Positions 1-11,867 are shown, counted from the first letter of the stretch. The stretch: DNA of 64,000 nt from Oenanthe sinensis (GCA_028671895.1 CM053810.1:29801501-29865500); one strand, 5' to 3'. The notes: generated from the sequence alone by a model not told the origin. Program-made: numbers and translations.

Positions 1-770
1 GGATTTTTGATATCTATAATTGGGATTTTCTGACAAAAGCGGATATGCGTATTCGTAAGGCTGATGGGTTTTAAGTGTGACCATTGGTATCCTCCATCTA
101 CCTGGGAAATGAACAATTTAAGATGTCGATTTGAAATATTTGGTTCAAGGAAAAATTGAGGATCTCTTTATGATGTGATCATGATCGTTATAAATTTTCT
201 AAAACCCCTTAACAAAATATTAAGTTTTACTCGGATGCTTTCCAATGAATGAACACTCATCGAATCCTAGATCGATAAGGGGAAGGATTGTCAGTGGCAG
301 GGGACTCCTATCTATCGTGGTGAGATGCGACGAATATAAACGGTTATATTCGGCCGTTGTATCATTGGGTCTAACTTAACTGAGTCGTCATAATAAGTGA
401 AAATAAACGGTTATATTCAACTATTATGAACTTAGAAGCATAGAGTTTGGTTAAAAGTCTATTAGATAGATAAGATCAATCGTTGTTCACCAAACTATCC
501 AAGAATTATATATGATATAATTGACAACTGTTGTCTACCTAAATAATCATTTTTTAAGGACTTCCAGTGGTTGACTTAGGACATGACGAAATATGGATCT
601 TGGCTCACTAGAAAGAATTATGGGATATACTTTCCAAATTAATAGTAAGGGCTATTAGTTTGATAAAAATAGTGGGAGGTATATGATGATATACCATAAT
701 CACTTAAACATAATTAATATTAAATTTGCAATCTAGTTTATTTTATGCACTTTAATATTGTAGATATCAA

Positions 771-3700
771 ATGATAAACACAAACAACTTCTCTATGCGA
801 TCTGTTCTTGAGAAGGACAAGTTGACAAGAATATATTTCCTTGACTGACATAGGAGCTTGAAGATCGTCCTCGGGCACCACGATATTAGTCAAATCTCTT
901 CCCCTACTCTTAAAGTTGAGAATGTAACATGTGCAAATCATAGTGCTTATTGGAAGCAAATTGATGTTGCGACTGATGTTTCATGTCTCATGCTCGCAAA
1001 TATATGTGCTGAGCTTAATAAGCAATACTAGCATATAGATGCTTATGAAACGATTGAGCACAAGATATATTTGAAAGGGCACTATACACTTACAAGTAGG
1101 GAGAGTGAGACCCGGTTACACCACATGTTCTAAAGATTATAGGGTATAATGAATACCATTGATATTTTGGGTTTCCAGATTGGTCTGGAGACAGTTAGAT
1201 TTGATCTTACAATCTTCGGACAAATATTATTCTTATTTTGTTATGAACAATAAAGTGAATAAGATTGGTAAAACACCCATTGAGTTGCTAAGCATGTTGA
1301 GAACTGCTGAAAGTAATATGATAAATGCATGAACTACTACTATATTGATGGTAAACATAGGGAATGCAAAAGGGAAAGGAAAATGGAAAGGCAAGGAGAA
1401 GATTTGATCTAGTTCCGTTGTCAAACCAAAGTCCAATCCCTAAAACAGACTCTTAAGTCTGAATGAGGTGTTGATAAAGAAGACGATTGTCACTTCTGTG
1501 GAAAGTTGGGAGACTGGAAATTAAACTGTCATGCTTAATTGGAAGATCGGAAGATGATGATCAATAAGGGTCAAGCTTAAGGTATCGGGTTGGAATTGGA
1601 GTAAAGATAGTTGCTCTGGTTTGAGGAACTCGTTACTTAATTTTTGGCCTATAAGGAAAATTTAGAACTTAATAATTGTTATAGCGTGCTTGCAATTGGC
1701 AGAGACATTATTTCAGTTTCTTGTTTGGACAAGAAAGGCTTTTTCATTTTATAACAATAGTTGTTTATTCTATTTTGATGATGAGCCTTATAATGTTGCA
1801 CATCTAATTAACAATTTATATGTTCTAAAGTGACTCAAATCAAATATTACCTTTGGCACTGTTGTTGAGGCCATATTAATAAGAAACGCATTTTCAGAAT
1901 ACATAAGGATGCATTCATGGATAAGTTTGATTATGAATCATACAAAAGGATGCGAATCTTGGTTTATTTGGTAAAATGACTAAAGCTCCTTTTACCGGAC
2001 ATGGTGAAGGGATCATTGAATGGGTATGACTTATACATAGTGATGTATGTGGTCATATGTGTACGATGACAAAAGGTAGATTTTATTAACTTCATAAAAT
2101 TTACTAAATATTTTAGTAGATACGGATATATGTATCTTTTGAAGAACTAATCCGAATCATTTGAAAAGTTTAAAGACTATAAAGATGAAGTAGAAAATAT
2201 CAAAGAAAAGTTTTTTTTGATAGGAGAGATCACACCTTGTTGGACATGGTGCGATCAATGTTGAGTCAATGAATCTTCCAATTAGTTTCTGGGGTTGCAC
2301 CCTGGAAACGGCTCCACATACACTTAACTGTGTTCCTACTAAATTGGTTCAAAAGACTCCTTATGAGATATGGACTGAGCAACGTCACAGCATGTCATTT
2401 ATAAAATTTTGGGGATGTGAAGCGTTTGTGAAACGTCTAATCTCTGACAAGCTAGGACCAAAATCAGACAAATGTAATTTTGTGGAATACCCAACTGAAA
2501 CAAGGGGTTATTCTTTCTATAATCCTTCCGAGAACAAAGTGTTTGTTGCTCGAACTGCTGAGAGACAGTGGGAGGATAATAGATCTCAATGAAGTTTGAG
2601 ACCCACATGATAATGTTGAACCAATGGAGGAACCTAAGCAGAATATACAAGAAAAATAATATTGCTGAAGAAACACAGGTATTCGTAGGTCTAGTAGGAT
2701 TCGCCATGAGCTCGAGAGATAATATGGATTTCTCTTGACTCAAGATGGTGATGTGATGCTTATGGATGAAGATGAGCCTCTCACCTACCAAGACGCTATG
2801 AACACTCCAGATTCTAAGAGATGGCTGGATGCTATTAAATCTGAGATGGAATCCATGTATACTAATCAAGTAAGGACTTTGGTTGATCCACCTGAAGGGG
2901 TAAAACCTATAGGGTGCAAGTGGGTTTTCAAAAAGAAGACCGACATGGATGGTAATGTACAGACCTATAAAGCACGATTGGTGGAAAAAGTTTTAAGAAA
3001 ATTCATGGTATTGACTATGATGAGACCTTTTCACTAGTTGTTATGGTCATGTCCATCAGGATTTTGCTTGATATAGCTGCTTACTATGACTATGAAATCT
3101 GGCAAATGGATGTCAAAACCGCTTTCTTAAATGAGAGCCTTGAAGAAGATATGGATGTGTAAATGACACACCCTAAGGGTTTTGTTGATCTAAAGGATGC
3201 TGGAAATGTAAGTAAGTTGCGTCGATCCATTTATGGATTAAAGCAGGCCTCGAGGAGATGGAACATTTGTTTTCATGAAATAGTCAAAAAGAGTTTGACT
3301 TTATTCAGAATGAAGATGAAACTTGTGTTTACAAGAAGTTTAGTGGGAGCCATGTGGCATTCCTAGTATTATATGTTGATGATATATTACTAATAGGGAA
3401 TGACATTCCTTCTCTACAGACTGTGAAGACTTGGTTGAGAAATAATTTCTCAATGAAAGACTTAGGCGATGTGACATATATATTAGGGATCGAGATCTAT
3501 AGAGATAGATCAAGGTGATTGATCGGCCTAATTTAGAGTACATACATTGACAAAGTTTTGCATCGATTTCAAATGCAAAGAGACTAAAATGGATATGTCC
3601 CAATGTCTCATGGGATAGTGATCTCAAAATAAAATTTGTCCTAAATCATTGGATGATAGGGACTGCATGAGTAAAATTCCATATGCGTCAGCAATTGGTT

Positions 3701-4236
3701 TTATAATGTATGCAATGATATGTACTTGTCCTGATGTCTCGTATGCTTTAACCATGATGAGTAGATACCGATCTAATCCAGGTGAAGGTCACTGGACGAC
3801 AGTCAAGAATATTCTTAAGTACTTAAAGAGGACTAAAGATTCATTCTTGTTATATGGAGGAGATGTGAAGCTAGTTGTAAGAGGTTTCAGTGATACTGGT
3901 TTCTAGACAAATAACGATAATTTAATGTTTCTGTCTGGCTTTGTGTTTTATTGAGATGTTGTATGCTGGAATGGTTCACAGCAAAGACAATTGTTGATTT
4001 TACGATAGAACCTGAGTATATTGATGCTTGTGAAGCAGCCAAGAAGGCTGTTTGGGCATGTACTTAGGAGATATCACCTAATTAATGAGATTAATGATCA
4101 AGGAGATATACATATATGTAAAGTGTATACTAATAATAATATTGCAGACACACTGACTAAGGCTTTGTCGCAGCAGAAGCACGAAAGTCACACTAGTTCC
4201 ATGAGTATTGGATACTTGGGTAATTGGCTCTAGTGC
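771..4236 (+). pseudogene. Element A gag-pol remnant
   Basis: The frame would start at the ATG at 771, at the same place relative to the leader as in elements B, C and E. Visible pieces: the copia Gag N-terminus (about 780-1130) with in-frame stops; a zinc knuckle near 1489-1540 in which the conserved His is Asp (CHFCGKLGDWKLNC); integrase pieces about 1975-2600, with a large deletion between about 2210 and 2230 removing most of the catalytic core; RT from about 2735 (GCKWVFKKK at 2917 onward), the MDVKTAFLN block near 3107, the LRRSIYGLKQA block near 3215 and YVDDILL near 3376; and an RNase H tail ending near 4230. Stops and frameshifts occur throughout, so no functional polyprotein is possible. 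Many of the same lesions are in element E. Confidence 0.88.
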
Positions 4237-4247
4237 AAGTGGGAGAT
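4236..4247 (+). promoter_or_regulatory. Polypurine tract of element A
   Basis: A purine run (aagtgggaga, then t) lies directly before the TGTTAG start of the 3' LTR. This is the standard place for plus-strand DNA priming in LTR retrotransposons. Confidence 0.75.
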
Positions 4248-5261
4248 TGTTAGTAATTGTGCTCTAGAGACAATACTTTTTATATTTTAAGGAAAATATT
4301 TATTATTAAGGATTATGTTTTATTGATTATTATTTATTTATTATGTTTTATTTACTGCGTAATAAATTGAAAGCATAATAAATGTCCTTGGAATTTTGAT
4401 ACGTATTATATATCTTTAAGTATGTGACTTAAAAATGAGATTATATGAATAGTATCTTATTCCTAAAATTCCCTAGTCGAGTATTTTTATTTAAGGGCAA
4501 TAATAATGCACAAAGACTAGTATGTTTCTTGACAGATGACCACATCTCATTGGTCATAGGTATGGGGATACTAAAGTCAAGAACATAAGTGCATGTATCA
4601 ATGCATGGCACTGGAATGACCCGCCGTGAGATTCTACATGTTAAGTAAGTGTCATAAGTAATTCTCACTGTGATAATGGTGTAATGATCCTTAGACCTGA
4701 AATCATTATATTTCTATACGAGAATTAATATACTTTGATTACATTAAAAGTTACCTTTGACCGGGTGATGATAAAAGTGGACATTGGGTATATTATGAAT
4801 CGTATGAGAAATATGAAGGATCTAGATGGGATTTAATCCTCCTAATTTTAGGAGTGATATTATTGGCCTCTTGTTTGAGTGAGACTATGAAATGCACGGC
4901 CGTGCTCAAATGTTGATTTGATTTTAATAGTCTACTCATCGATCAAGAAAATAAAGATTAAATTATGAAGAGGATGACACGAGACATGCCTTGAGTTTAA
5001 TCTATAATATCAAGATTAAAGGGATTATATTACATGGAACATTATTCACGAAAGGCTTAATCGAATCACCGATTTATTATTATTACTTGGGTAGCAATGA
5101 TGTATTACTAGATGCCGCTCATTGTTTACAATTTTAATTAGATATTAAAATTGTTGCCAACGTAATAATAACCTACAGGGTCACACACAAAGAACGCTTG
5201 AAGGAGAAATAATTTAAATTATGAATTTAAATTAAATAAGTAATTTATTTTATTTATGATA

Positions 5262-5361
5262 TTAATTAAGTATGACTTAATTAATTATATAAATAGAATA
5301 AATGAATTACTTAAACTAATTCCAAAATTAATAATTAATTAATTAAGTGAGACTTAATTAA
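5262..5361 (+). other. Paired palindromes in the element A LTR
   Basis: Two near-identical hairpin-capable palindromes at 5262-5284 and 5339-5361. Each is TTAATTAAG, a 5-nt centre, then CTTAATTAA; the centres are TATGA and TGAGA. Equivalent pairs occur in the LTRs of B, C, E and the solo LTR, always upstream of the TATA box. Confidence 0.7.
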
Positions 5362-5428
5362 ATAATTTAGAATTTTGGATTAGTATTAATTATAATTGGA
5401 TTATAATTAGAAAACTTATTCCTCTCTC

Positions 5429-5436
5429 TATATAAT
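5429..5436 (+). promoter_or_regulatory. Putative TATA box, LTR of element A
   Basis: TATATAAT after a CT-rich run (cctctctc), near the U3/R boundary. The same sequence is at 59294-59301 in element E. Confidence 0.5.
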
Positions 5437-5788
5437 CTCTTTATGGGCTGATTTAATTAAAAAAAAGAGATTTTACAAAAAATCTAGCCGCTCTGAGAAA
5501 GGAGGAAGATAGAGAGAGAAGAAGTTTTCGGGTGCTAGTACACATCAATCCTTCATGAAAAGTGTTCGTGTGGATACCGTAGAGCGTAGATCGCGAGAGC
5601 GGGATACGTGGTGATTAAACAAGCTTTGGACCTCCATTAATCTTCCATTAATGAACTGTTAAAGCTTCTAAAGGTATTTATTCTTTATCTCCGAATTAAA
5701 TCTTTTGTTTTCGCATGGATCCTGCGGAGGGTTTCGCTATTTTGATTTATTTTTCGCGTTTATTCCGTTGCGTTTGTGTCACGAAACC

Positions 5789-8371
5789 CTACACTTTATA
5801 GGTCTGAACATTTCCATCCATGTCAGTTTTCTTCTTGAAAACCCATTTGCACCCTATGGGTTTTACCCCTTCAGGTGGATCAACCAAAGTCCATACTTGG
5901 TTTTCATACATGGATTCCATCTCGGATTTCATGGCTTCTAGCCATCTCTTAGATTCTGGACTGCTCATAGCATCTTGGTATGTGAGAGGCTCATCTTCAT
6001 CTATGAGCATCAAATCACCACATTGAGTCAAAAGAAATCCATATCTCTCTGGCTCATGGCGAATTCTACCAGTTCTACGAACAACCTGTGTTTGTTGAGC
6101 GTTATTATTATCCTGCTCTTGTTCCACTTCAGGTTCAATGCTATTTTGTGGTTCTCGATCTTCATCGAGGTCTATAGTTCTCCCACTGTTTCTTTTGGAA
6201 ACAAAATCCCTTTCCATGAAGACAGCATCTCGAGCAATAAACACTTTTTGCTCAGAAGGACTATAGAAATAATACGCCTTTGTTTCTTTAGGGTATCCCA
6301 CAAAATTGCACTCTTCAGATTTAGGTCCAAGCTTGTCAGATACTTGACGTTTCACAAACGCCTTGCATCCCCAAACTTTCATAAAGCTCATGCCTGACCG
6401 TTTCTCCTCCCATATTTCATATGGAGTCTTTTGAACCTTCTTAGTAGGAACACGGTTAAGTGTGAAAGCCGCTGTTTCTAGAGCGTAACCCCAAAAACTA
6501 ATTGGAAGATCTGCATGACTCATCATTGATCGCACCATGTCCAACAAGGTGCGATTTCTCCTCTCTGAAACTCCATTCCATTGAGGTGTACCTGGCGGAG
6601 TGAGTTGTGATACAATACCACACTCCTTTAAATAATCTTTAAATTCAGTGCTCAAGTATTCTCCTCCACGATCAGATCGTAAGATTTTAATACTTGCACC
6701 TCCGCCTATTTGCTTCTCTACTTCAGCCTTGTATTCTTTGAACTTTTCAAAAGAATCGGATTTATTCTTCATAAGATATACATATCCATATCTACTGAAA
6801 TCATCAGTAAATGTTATGAAGTAGTAGTAGCCTCCTCTAGCCATCACACGCATTGGGCCACATACATCACTATGTATTAGCTCCAGACGCTCAGTGGCCC
6901 TTTGACCCTTACCAGTGAAAGGAGCTTTAGTCATTTTACCAAGCAAACAAGATTCGCATTCTTGGTATGATTCAAAATCAAACTTATCCAAATATCCATC
7001 CCTATGTAATTTGGATATGCGTTTCTCATTTATATGGCCTAGACGACAATGCCAGAGGTATGTTTGATTTGAGTCATTAACTTTAAGTCGTTTGTTTTTT
7101 ATATTACAGACAGGATTATCTAAGTCAAGAACATATAAACCATTAAACAAACGCGCAACACCATAGGTTAAATCATTCAAAGCAAAAGAGCAACTGTTGT
7201 CCTTTATTGTAAACGAAAAACCTTTCTTGTCCAAACAAGAAACAGAAATAATGTTTCTGCGAATCGCAGGCACGTAATAACAATTATCCAGTTCTAAAAC
7301 TAGCCCAGAGGGCAAAGATAAATAATATGTTCCTACAGCTAAAGCAGCAACTCTTGCTCCGTTGCCAACTCGTAGGTCCATTTCTCCTTTAGCCAATGTC
7401 CTACTTCTCTGCATTTCCTGCACATTTATACAAATGTGAGAAGCACATCCGGTATCCAATACCCAAGATGTAGAAATAGACAGATTGACTTCTATAACAT
7501 ATATACCTGAATTAGAAGCTTGCTCAGCCCTCTTCTTCTTCAGATCCTCCAAGTAAACTGAACAGTTTCTCTTCCAGTGACCAGTTTTCTTACAGTAGTG
7601 ACATTCACCCTTAGCGACCCCACCTTTAGGCTTTAAAGCCTGTTTAGGACCTGACTTTGGCTTGGGTGTAGAATCAGAACCTGTCTTCTTCTTACCCTTC
7701 CACTTGCCTTTCCCTTTGGCCTTACCTTTATTGCCCACCATCAGTATGGGAGCAGGTTCAGCCGTCTTCATGTTGGTCTCATATGTTCTCAACATAGCCA
7801 ACAATTCAGTAGGTGTTTTGTCAAACTCATTCATATTGTAGTTCATAACAAACTGAGTGAATTTGTTGTTCAAAGAATTCAAGATTAGGTCAATACCAGT
7901 TTCCGGACCAATCAGGAAACCCAAAGTATCAAGATACTCAATGTAACCAATCATCTTCAGAACATGTGGGCCAACTGGTTCATTTGCCCCTTGTTTGCAG
8001 TTAAAGAGTGACTTGCTCGTGTTGAACCTTTCTTGACGAGTTTGGCTTGCAAACATGCTTTGCAAGTGCTCATTGATAGTATATGCATCCATATGCACAT
8101 GCTGTCTTTGAAGCTCAGCACTCATAGTTGCTAACATAAGACACGCAACATCAGTTGCATCATTCTCATCCTTTGTGTGGGCCGCTCGTTCCTCAACAAT
8201 AGCGCCCTCAGGAAGGGGACCTGCCGGAGGAATATCAATGACATGAAGCTTGCGCTCCTGCCTGAGGACAATCCTCAAATTCCTCTGCCAGTCTAGGAAG
8301 TTGTTTCCTCTTGTCAGCTTATCCTTCTCAAGGACAGATCGTACGGATAGTGTGTTTGTGTTGTTTGTCAT
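5789..8371 (-). CDS. Element B gag-pol polyprotein, 3'-truncated
   Basis: One open frame encodes Gag, protease, integrase and the start of RT. I prefer the ATG at 8371 over the upstream in-frame one at 8401, because the same ATG context recurs in A, C and E. Numbered from 8371: Gag N-terminal domain about 1-210; Lys-rich linker; zinc knuckle CHYCKKTGHWKRNC at 257-270; protease LDTG with Asp306; a gag-pre-integrase H/C zinc-binding region; and integrase core D502, D567, E603 (D-64-D-35-E). RT starts near the C-terminus (GCKWVFKKK). The frame ends shortly after, where A inserted, and the final codons and stop come from A's LTR. No internal stop or frameshift was seen, so B was probably coding-competent until A landed. 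It now lacks RT catalytic motifs and RNase H. Confidence 0.93.
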   Translation of the reverse strand: MTNNTNTLSVRSVLEKDKLTRGNNFLDWQRNLRIVLRQERKLHVIDIPPAGPLPEGAIVEERAAHTKDENDATDVACLMLATMSAELQRQHVHMDAYTINEHLQSMFASQTRQERFNTSKSLFNCKQGANEPVGPHVLKMIGYIEYLDTLGFLIGPETGIDLILNSLNNKFTQFVMNYNMNEFDKTPTELLAMLRTYETNMKTAEPAPILMVGNKGKAKGKGKWKGKKKTGSDSTPKPKSGPKQALKPKGGVAKGECHYCKKTGHWKRNCSVYLEDLKKKRAEQASNSGIYVIEVNLSISTSWVLDTGCASHICINVQEMQRSRTLAKGEMDLRVGNGARVAALAVGTYYLSLPSGLVLELDNCYYVPAIRRNIISVSCLDKKGFSFTIKDNSCSFALNDLTYGVARLFNGLYVLDLDNPVCNIKNKRLKVNDSNQTYLWHCRLGHINEKRISKLHRDGYLDKFDFESYQECESCLLGKMTKAPFTGKGQRATERLELIHSDVCGPMRVMARGGYYYFITFTDDFSRYGYVYLMKNKSDSFEKFKEYKAEVEKQIGGGASIKILRSDRGGEYLSTEFKDYLKECGIVSQLTPPGTPQWNGVSERRNRTLLDMVRSMMSHADLPISFWGYALETAAFTLNRVPTKKVQKTPYEIWEEKRSGMSFMKVWGCKAFVKRQVSDKLGPKSEECNFVGYPKETKAYYFYSPSEQKVFIARDAVFMERDFVSKRNSGRTIDLDEDREPQNSIEPEVEQEQDNNNAQQTQVVRRTGRIRHEPERYGFLLTQCGDLMLIDEDEPLTYQDAMSSPESKRWLEAMKSEMESMYENQVWTLVDPPEGVKPIGCKWVFKKKTDMDGNVQTYKV

Positions 8372-9481
8372 TACTTGGTATCTACAATGATAAAAGCACA
8401 AAATTAAACATTAGATTGTCTGAGTTATTTATTATGTTCAAATGATTATGATACATTCATAATATATCTCCCACTATTTTTATCAAATCAATAGCCCTTA
8501 CTATTAATTTGGAAAGTATATCCCATAATCCTTTCTAGTGAGCCAAGATCCATATTTCGTCATGTCTCAAGTCAACCACTGGAAGTCCTTAAGAATGATT
8601 ATTTAGGTAGACAACATTTGTCAATTATATCATATATAATTCTTGGATAGTTTGGTGAGCAACGATTGATCTTATCTATCTAATAGATTTTTAACCAAAC
8701 TCTATGCTTCTAAGTTCATAATGGTTGAATATAACCGTTTACTTTCACCTTATTATGACGACTCAGTTAAGTTTGACCCAATGATACAACGGCCGAATAT
8801 AACCGTTTATATTCGTCGCATCTCACCACGATAGACAGGAGTCCCCTGCCACTGACAGTCTTTCCCCTAATCGATCTAGGATTCGATGAGTGTTCATTCA
8901 TTGGAAAGCATCTGATTAAAACTTAATATTTTGTTAAGGGGTTTAGAAAATTTTACGACGATCATGATCACATCATGAAGAGATCCTCAATTTTTCCTTG
9001 AACTAAATATTTCAAATTGACATCTTAAATTGTTCATTTCCCAGGTAGATGGAGGATACCAGTGGTCACACTTAAAACCCATCAGCCTTACGAATACGCA
9101 TATCCGTTTTTGTCAGAAAATCCCAATTATAGATATCAAAATCCATATTCAATTCCGTGTTTTAAAAATCCATATTTCATAAACACAAGAATCTCATGAT
9201 CGTTTGTTAATTTTAAAATCTTAAATCGTTACAGATTTTATCTTGTTTAGCATGACAATCATGGCATGGATGACGTATCTAATACATACATACATGATTA
9301 ATCTAATTAAAGCATGCATCTTCTACTATACACATACATTCATACATCATTATGTAAAGTGCGGTATGTAAACGTGCTTGGTTATGGCCCCTTTCCTATG
9401 TGATCCTTTCGAGCTAATGAAAGGATCAAGGTCAGTTTATGGTGGTGGAAAAATATAAATACAGTTGCTTGTCTTGATCTT

Positions 9482-9546
9482 CTTGCATCCATGGCTGCCT
9501 TCTTAGCTCTTGCATCCATGGCTGCCTTCTTAGCTTCTTGCATCCA
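9482..9546. repeat. 27-bp direct repeat in the element B leader
   Basis: Two adjacent exact copies of a 27-bp unit (9482-9508 and 9509-9535; core ttgcatccatggctgcc), followed by a partial third copy starting at 9537. Non-coding. Confidence 0.85.
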
Positions 9547-10159
9547 GTTGCTTGCCTTCAGTCTTCAATTACATTACAAGAAAACATTGAATTCAACCTA
9601 AGCTAATGTACTTACATAAGAAAAGCTCGAGTTACATTCGAGGTTCAACAATTACAAGAATGAAGAAAAAAACGACATGCAAGTCGTATTTATAAAACCA
9701 AAACCAAAACCATTACTCTAGGGTCTAGAAGGCCATAACCAGCACCATGCTCACATAACAGTTACTGGAATCCCAGAATGCATAATCATATCATCATGCA
9801 TCAAATATATCATGATCAACAATTTTCGAAAAAATCAAAACTATGATCAGAAAACAGAAAACTGCGTTTTTGAGGCCCTTAACGATGTCAAATGGCCAAA
9901 AAACACCATAGGTCACGGCAAAGCGGTGATTTTTGCTCGTGGCGATTTTCCCTTTCCAGAAAGGGTAAATTCGACCCATTCTGACTCCGTCGAAAAACAC
10001 TATTCACTGCAGAATCACTATTCACAGCAAACCTACATCTTTATGCAGTTTTGTTTTAAACGCTTCAGAACGTTTCCGATAACCTTCGTATGACTGTATC
10101 TCGTATCATATACATACAGTGCATCACACACATCATGCCATAACAGATTATAACATTGC

Positions 10160-10250
10160 AGAGGCATGGCAGTAGCAAGGGCAGTAGCAAACAGGCATGG
10201 CATAATCATGGCAGTAGCATGGCATAATCATGGCAGTAGCAAAACAGGCA
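10160..10250. repeat. Degenerate tandem repeat in the element B leader
   Basis: Repeated catggcataat, catggcagtag and gcagtagcaa blocks, with one about 22-bp unit duplicated. It lies about 55 bp from the primer-binding site. Confidence 0.7.
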
Positions 10251-10303
10251 CTTATGCATCATATACATAAAACACGTAACCAAATCAGTCCCTTATACAC
10301 GTA

Positions 10304-10315
10304 GCTCTGATGCCA
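10304..10315 (-). promoter_or_regulatory. Primer-binding site of element B
   Basis: Read on the minus strand this is TGGCATCAGAGC, one base after the LTR end. It is one base different from TGGTATCAGAGC, the common plant copia primer site complementary to initiator tRNA-Met. Confidence 0.8.
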
Positions 10316-10316
10316 T

Positions 10317-11867
10317 TGTTGGGTTCCGAGGCATAAAACACAGCGGATAAACGTAAATATAACGAAAATTTTCGGAACCCAAACGCAGGATCATGTATAA
10401 GAATTGACGGATTATGGTGATAATCGAATCATACCTATTAAGATTTTGAATGCCACGAACTCAACGGAGATCCTTGCTATCACGATTTGTGTCTTCCTCT
10501 CGAAAGCACCTCTATGGTATCCACACGAGCACCTTCAAGAACGTCTCACGATCTTGAACACGGAACGGAAGTACTAGCCTCCTTTGATAGGTTTCGAATT
10601 CTCTCTGCCTCTTCCTATGCTGCCTCTTCTGCTAGGGTTTATACAAAAACGTACAAGCCATTTAACCTATCATTATCTATTTATAATGATTGGTTAATGG
10701 GCCTTTTTTAGCAAAAACCTAACCCATGTAGGCATAGGATTAAATAATAAAACATGCTTCTATTATTTAATTAATAATTAAGTCACACTTAATTATTATT
10801 GGCAGAAATATAATTCTTCAAATTCGAATTTATTTCAATTAATTAAGTCTCACTTAATTAATATAATAAATTCGAATTAATCATCAATTAATTTAAATCT
10901 ATAATTTAAATTAACTATTCCTCTAGGTGCTCTATGTGTGTGACCCTATAGGCTATTATTTAATTAGCAATAATTTTATTCTCCAATAAAATTATAAACA
11001 ATGAGCGGTATCTAGTAATACATCATTGCTACATAATTAAACAATAATTAAATCGTGATTCGATAAAACCTTTCGTGATTAATGTTTCCGTGTAATATAA
11101 TCCCTTTAACCATATATATTATAGATTAAACTCGAGGCATGTATTTAGTCATCCTCTTCAACATTTAATCCGGGTTTACTTGATCCATGAGTAGACTATG
11201 AAAAACAAATCATTATTTGAGCACGGCCATGCATTTTATAGTCTCACTCAATCAAGAGGCCAATAATATCTCTCCTAATTATAGGAGGGTTAAATCCTTT
11301 ATCTATCATTCATATTTCTCATACGACTCATGATATACCCGATGTCCACTTTTATCATCACCCGGTCAAAGGTAACTTTTAATGTAGTCAAAGTATATCA
11401 ATCCTCGTATAGAAATATAATGATCTCAAGTCAGAGGATCATTACACCATTATCACTGTGAGTCTTTCTTATGACTTAATTAAACATGAAGAATCTCACT
11501 GTGGGTCTGTCCAGTACCATGTACCCCTACATGTACCTATGTATTGACTTTAGTATCCCCATACTTATAACCAATGAGATGTGGTTATCTGTCAAACAAC
11601 ATACTAGTCTATTTATGTATTATTATTGTCCTATCATAATAATACTCGACTAGGGAACCTTTAAGAATATGATATATTATATAATCTCAAGTTCAAGTCA
11701 TGTACTTAAACTATATAACGAGTATCATGATTCTAAGGACATTTATTATGCTAACAAATATATCGCAGTAATTAAAGTCATAATAAATACGTTTATTGAA
11801 TAATCAAATGACATAAATGTTTATTAAAAGGAAAAATTGTATTGCCTCTAGGGCACCTACACTAACA
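10317..11867 (-). repeat. 5' LTR of element B (1,551 bp)
   Basis: On the minus strand it begins TGTTAGTGTAGG and ends GGAACCCAACA (TG...CA). It is bounded inside by the primer site and outside by element C pol sequence. It is closely related to the solo LTR at 14420-15984 and more distantly to the A, C and E LTRs. It carries paired palindromes (10773-10797 and 10839-10861) and a minus-strand TATA box (TATAAATAG, 10677-10685). Confidence 0.92.
10677..10685 (-). promoter_or_regulatory. Putative TATA box, LTR of element B
   Basis: TATAAATAG on the minus strand, downstream of the palindrome pair in the direction of transcription. The same box is at 14789-14797 in the related solo LTR. Confidence 0.5.

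Larger units (their letters stand above)
1..5793 (+). mobile_element. Element A: degenerate Ty1/copia retrotransposon, 5' end outside window
   Basis: Internal region plus 3' LTR of a copia element reading left to right. Position 1 falls in the untranslated leader, matching element E near 61079, so the 5' LTR, primer site and start of the leader lie upstream of the window. Recognisable gag, integrase, RT and RNase H pieces follow in the usual copia order but are split by many stops and deletions. The element ends in a polypurine tract and a full-length 3' LTR. The 3' LTR abuts element B in the middle of B's RT coding sequence. The 5 bases after the LTR (CTTTA, 5794-5798) are the expected target duplication, whose other copy is off-window. 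Confidence 0.9.
4248..5793 (+). repeat. 3' LTR of element A (1,546 bp)
   Basis: Begins TGTTAGTAATTG and ends GAAACCCTACA, so it has the canonical TG...CA ends. It aligns over its full length with 58113-59657, the 5' LTR of element E, with roughly 18 differences counted by eye (about 1%). It carries paired palindromes (5262-5361), a TATA-like box (5429-5436) and a GC-richer end, giving U3 then R/U5 order on the + strand. Most of the stretch is AT-rich and non-coding. Confidence 0.93.
8372..10303 (-). other. Untranslated leader of element B
   Basis: About 1.9 kb between the primer site and the Gag ATG, with no credible coding sequence. The half nearest Gag is clearly related to the A and E leaders. 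It contains two short tandem repeats (9482-9546 and about 10160-10250). Long leaders with low-complexity repeats are common in plant copia elements. Confidence 0.75.
5794..11867 (-). mobile_element. Element B: Ty1/copia retrotransposon, 5' part, interrupted by A
   Basis: Minus-strand copia element present from its 5' LTR (10317-11867) through primer site, leader and gag-pol as far as RT. It stops abruptly at 5794 because element A inserted there. The rest of RT, RNase H and the 3' LTR should lie left of element A, outside the window. On the other side B ends at 11867 inside the RT of element C, so it is itself nested. The expected target duplication beside the 5' LTR is AACAC (11868-11872); its partner is off-window. 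Confidence 0.92.

Noticed and set aside
5705..6397. Plus-strand open frames opposite element B gag-pol
   Set aside because: Antisense shadows of the B polyprotein or LTR sequence.
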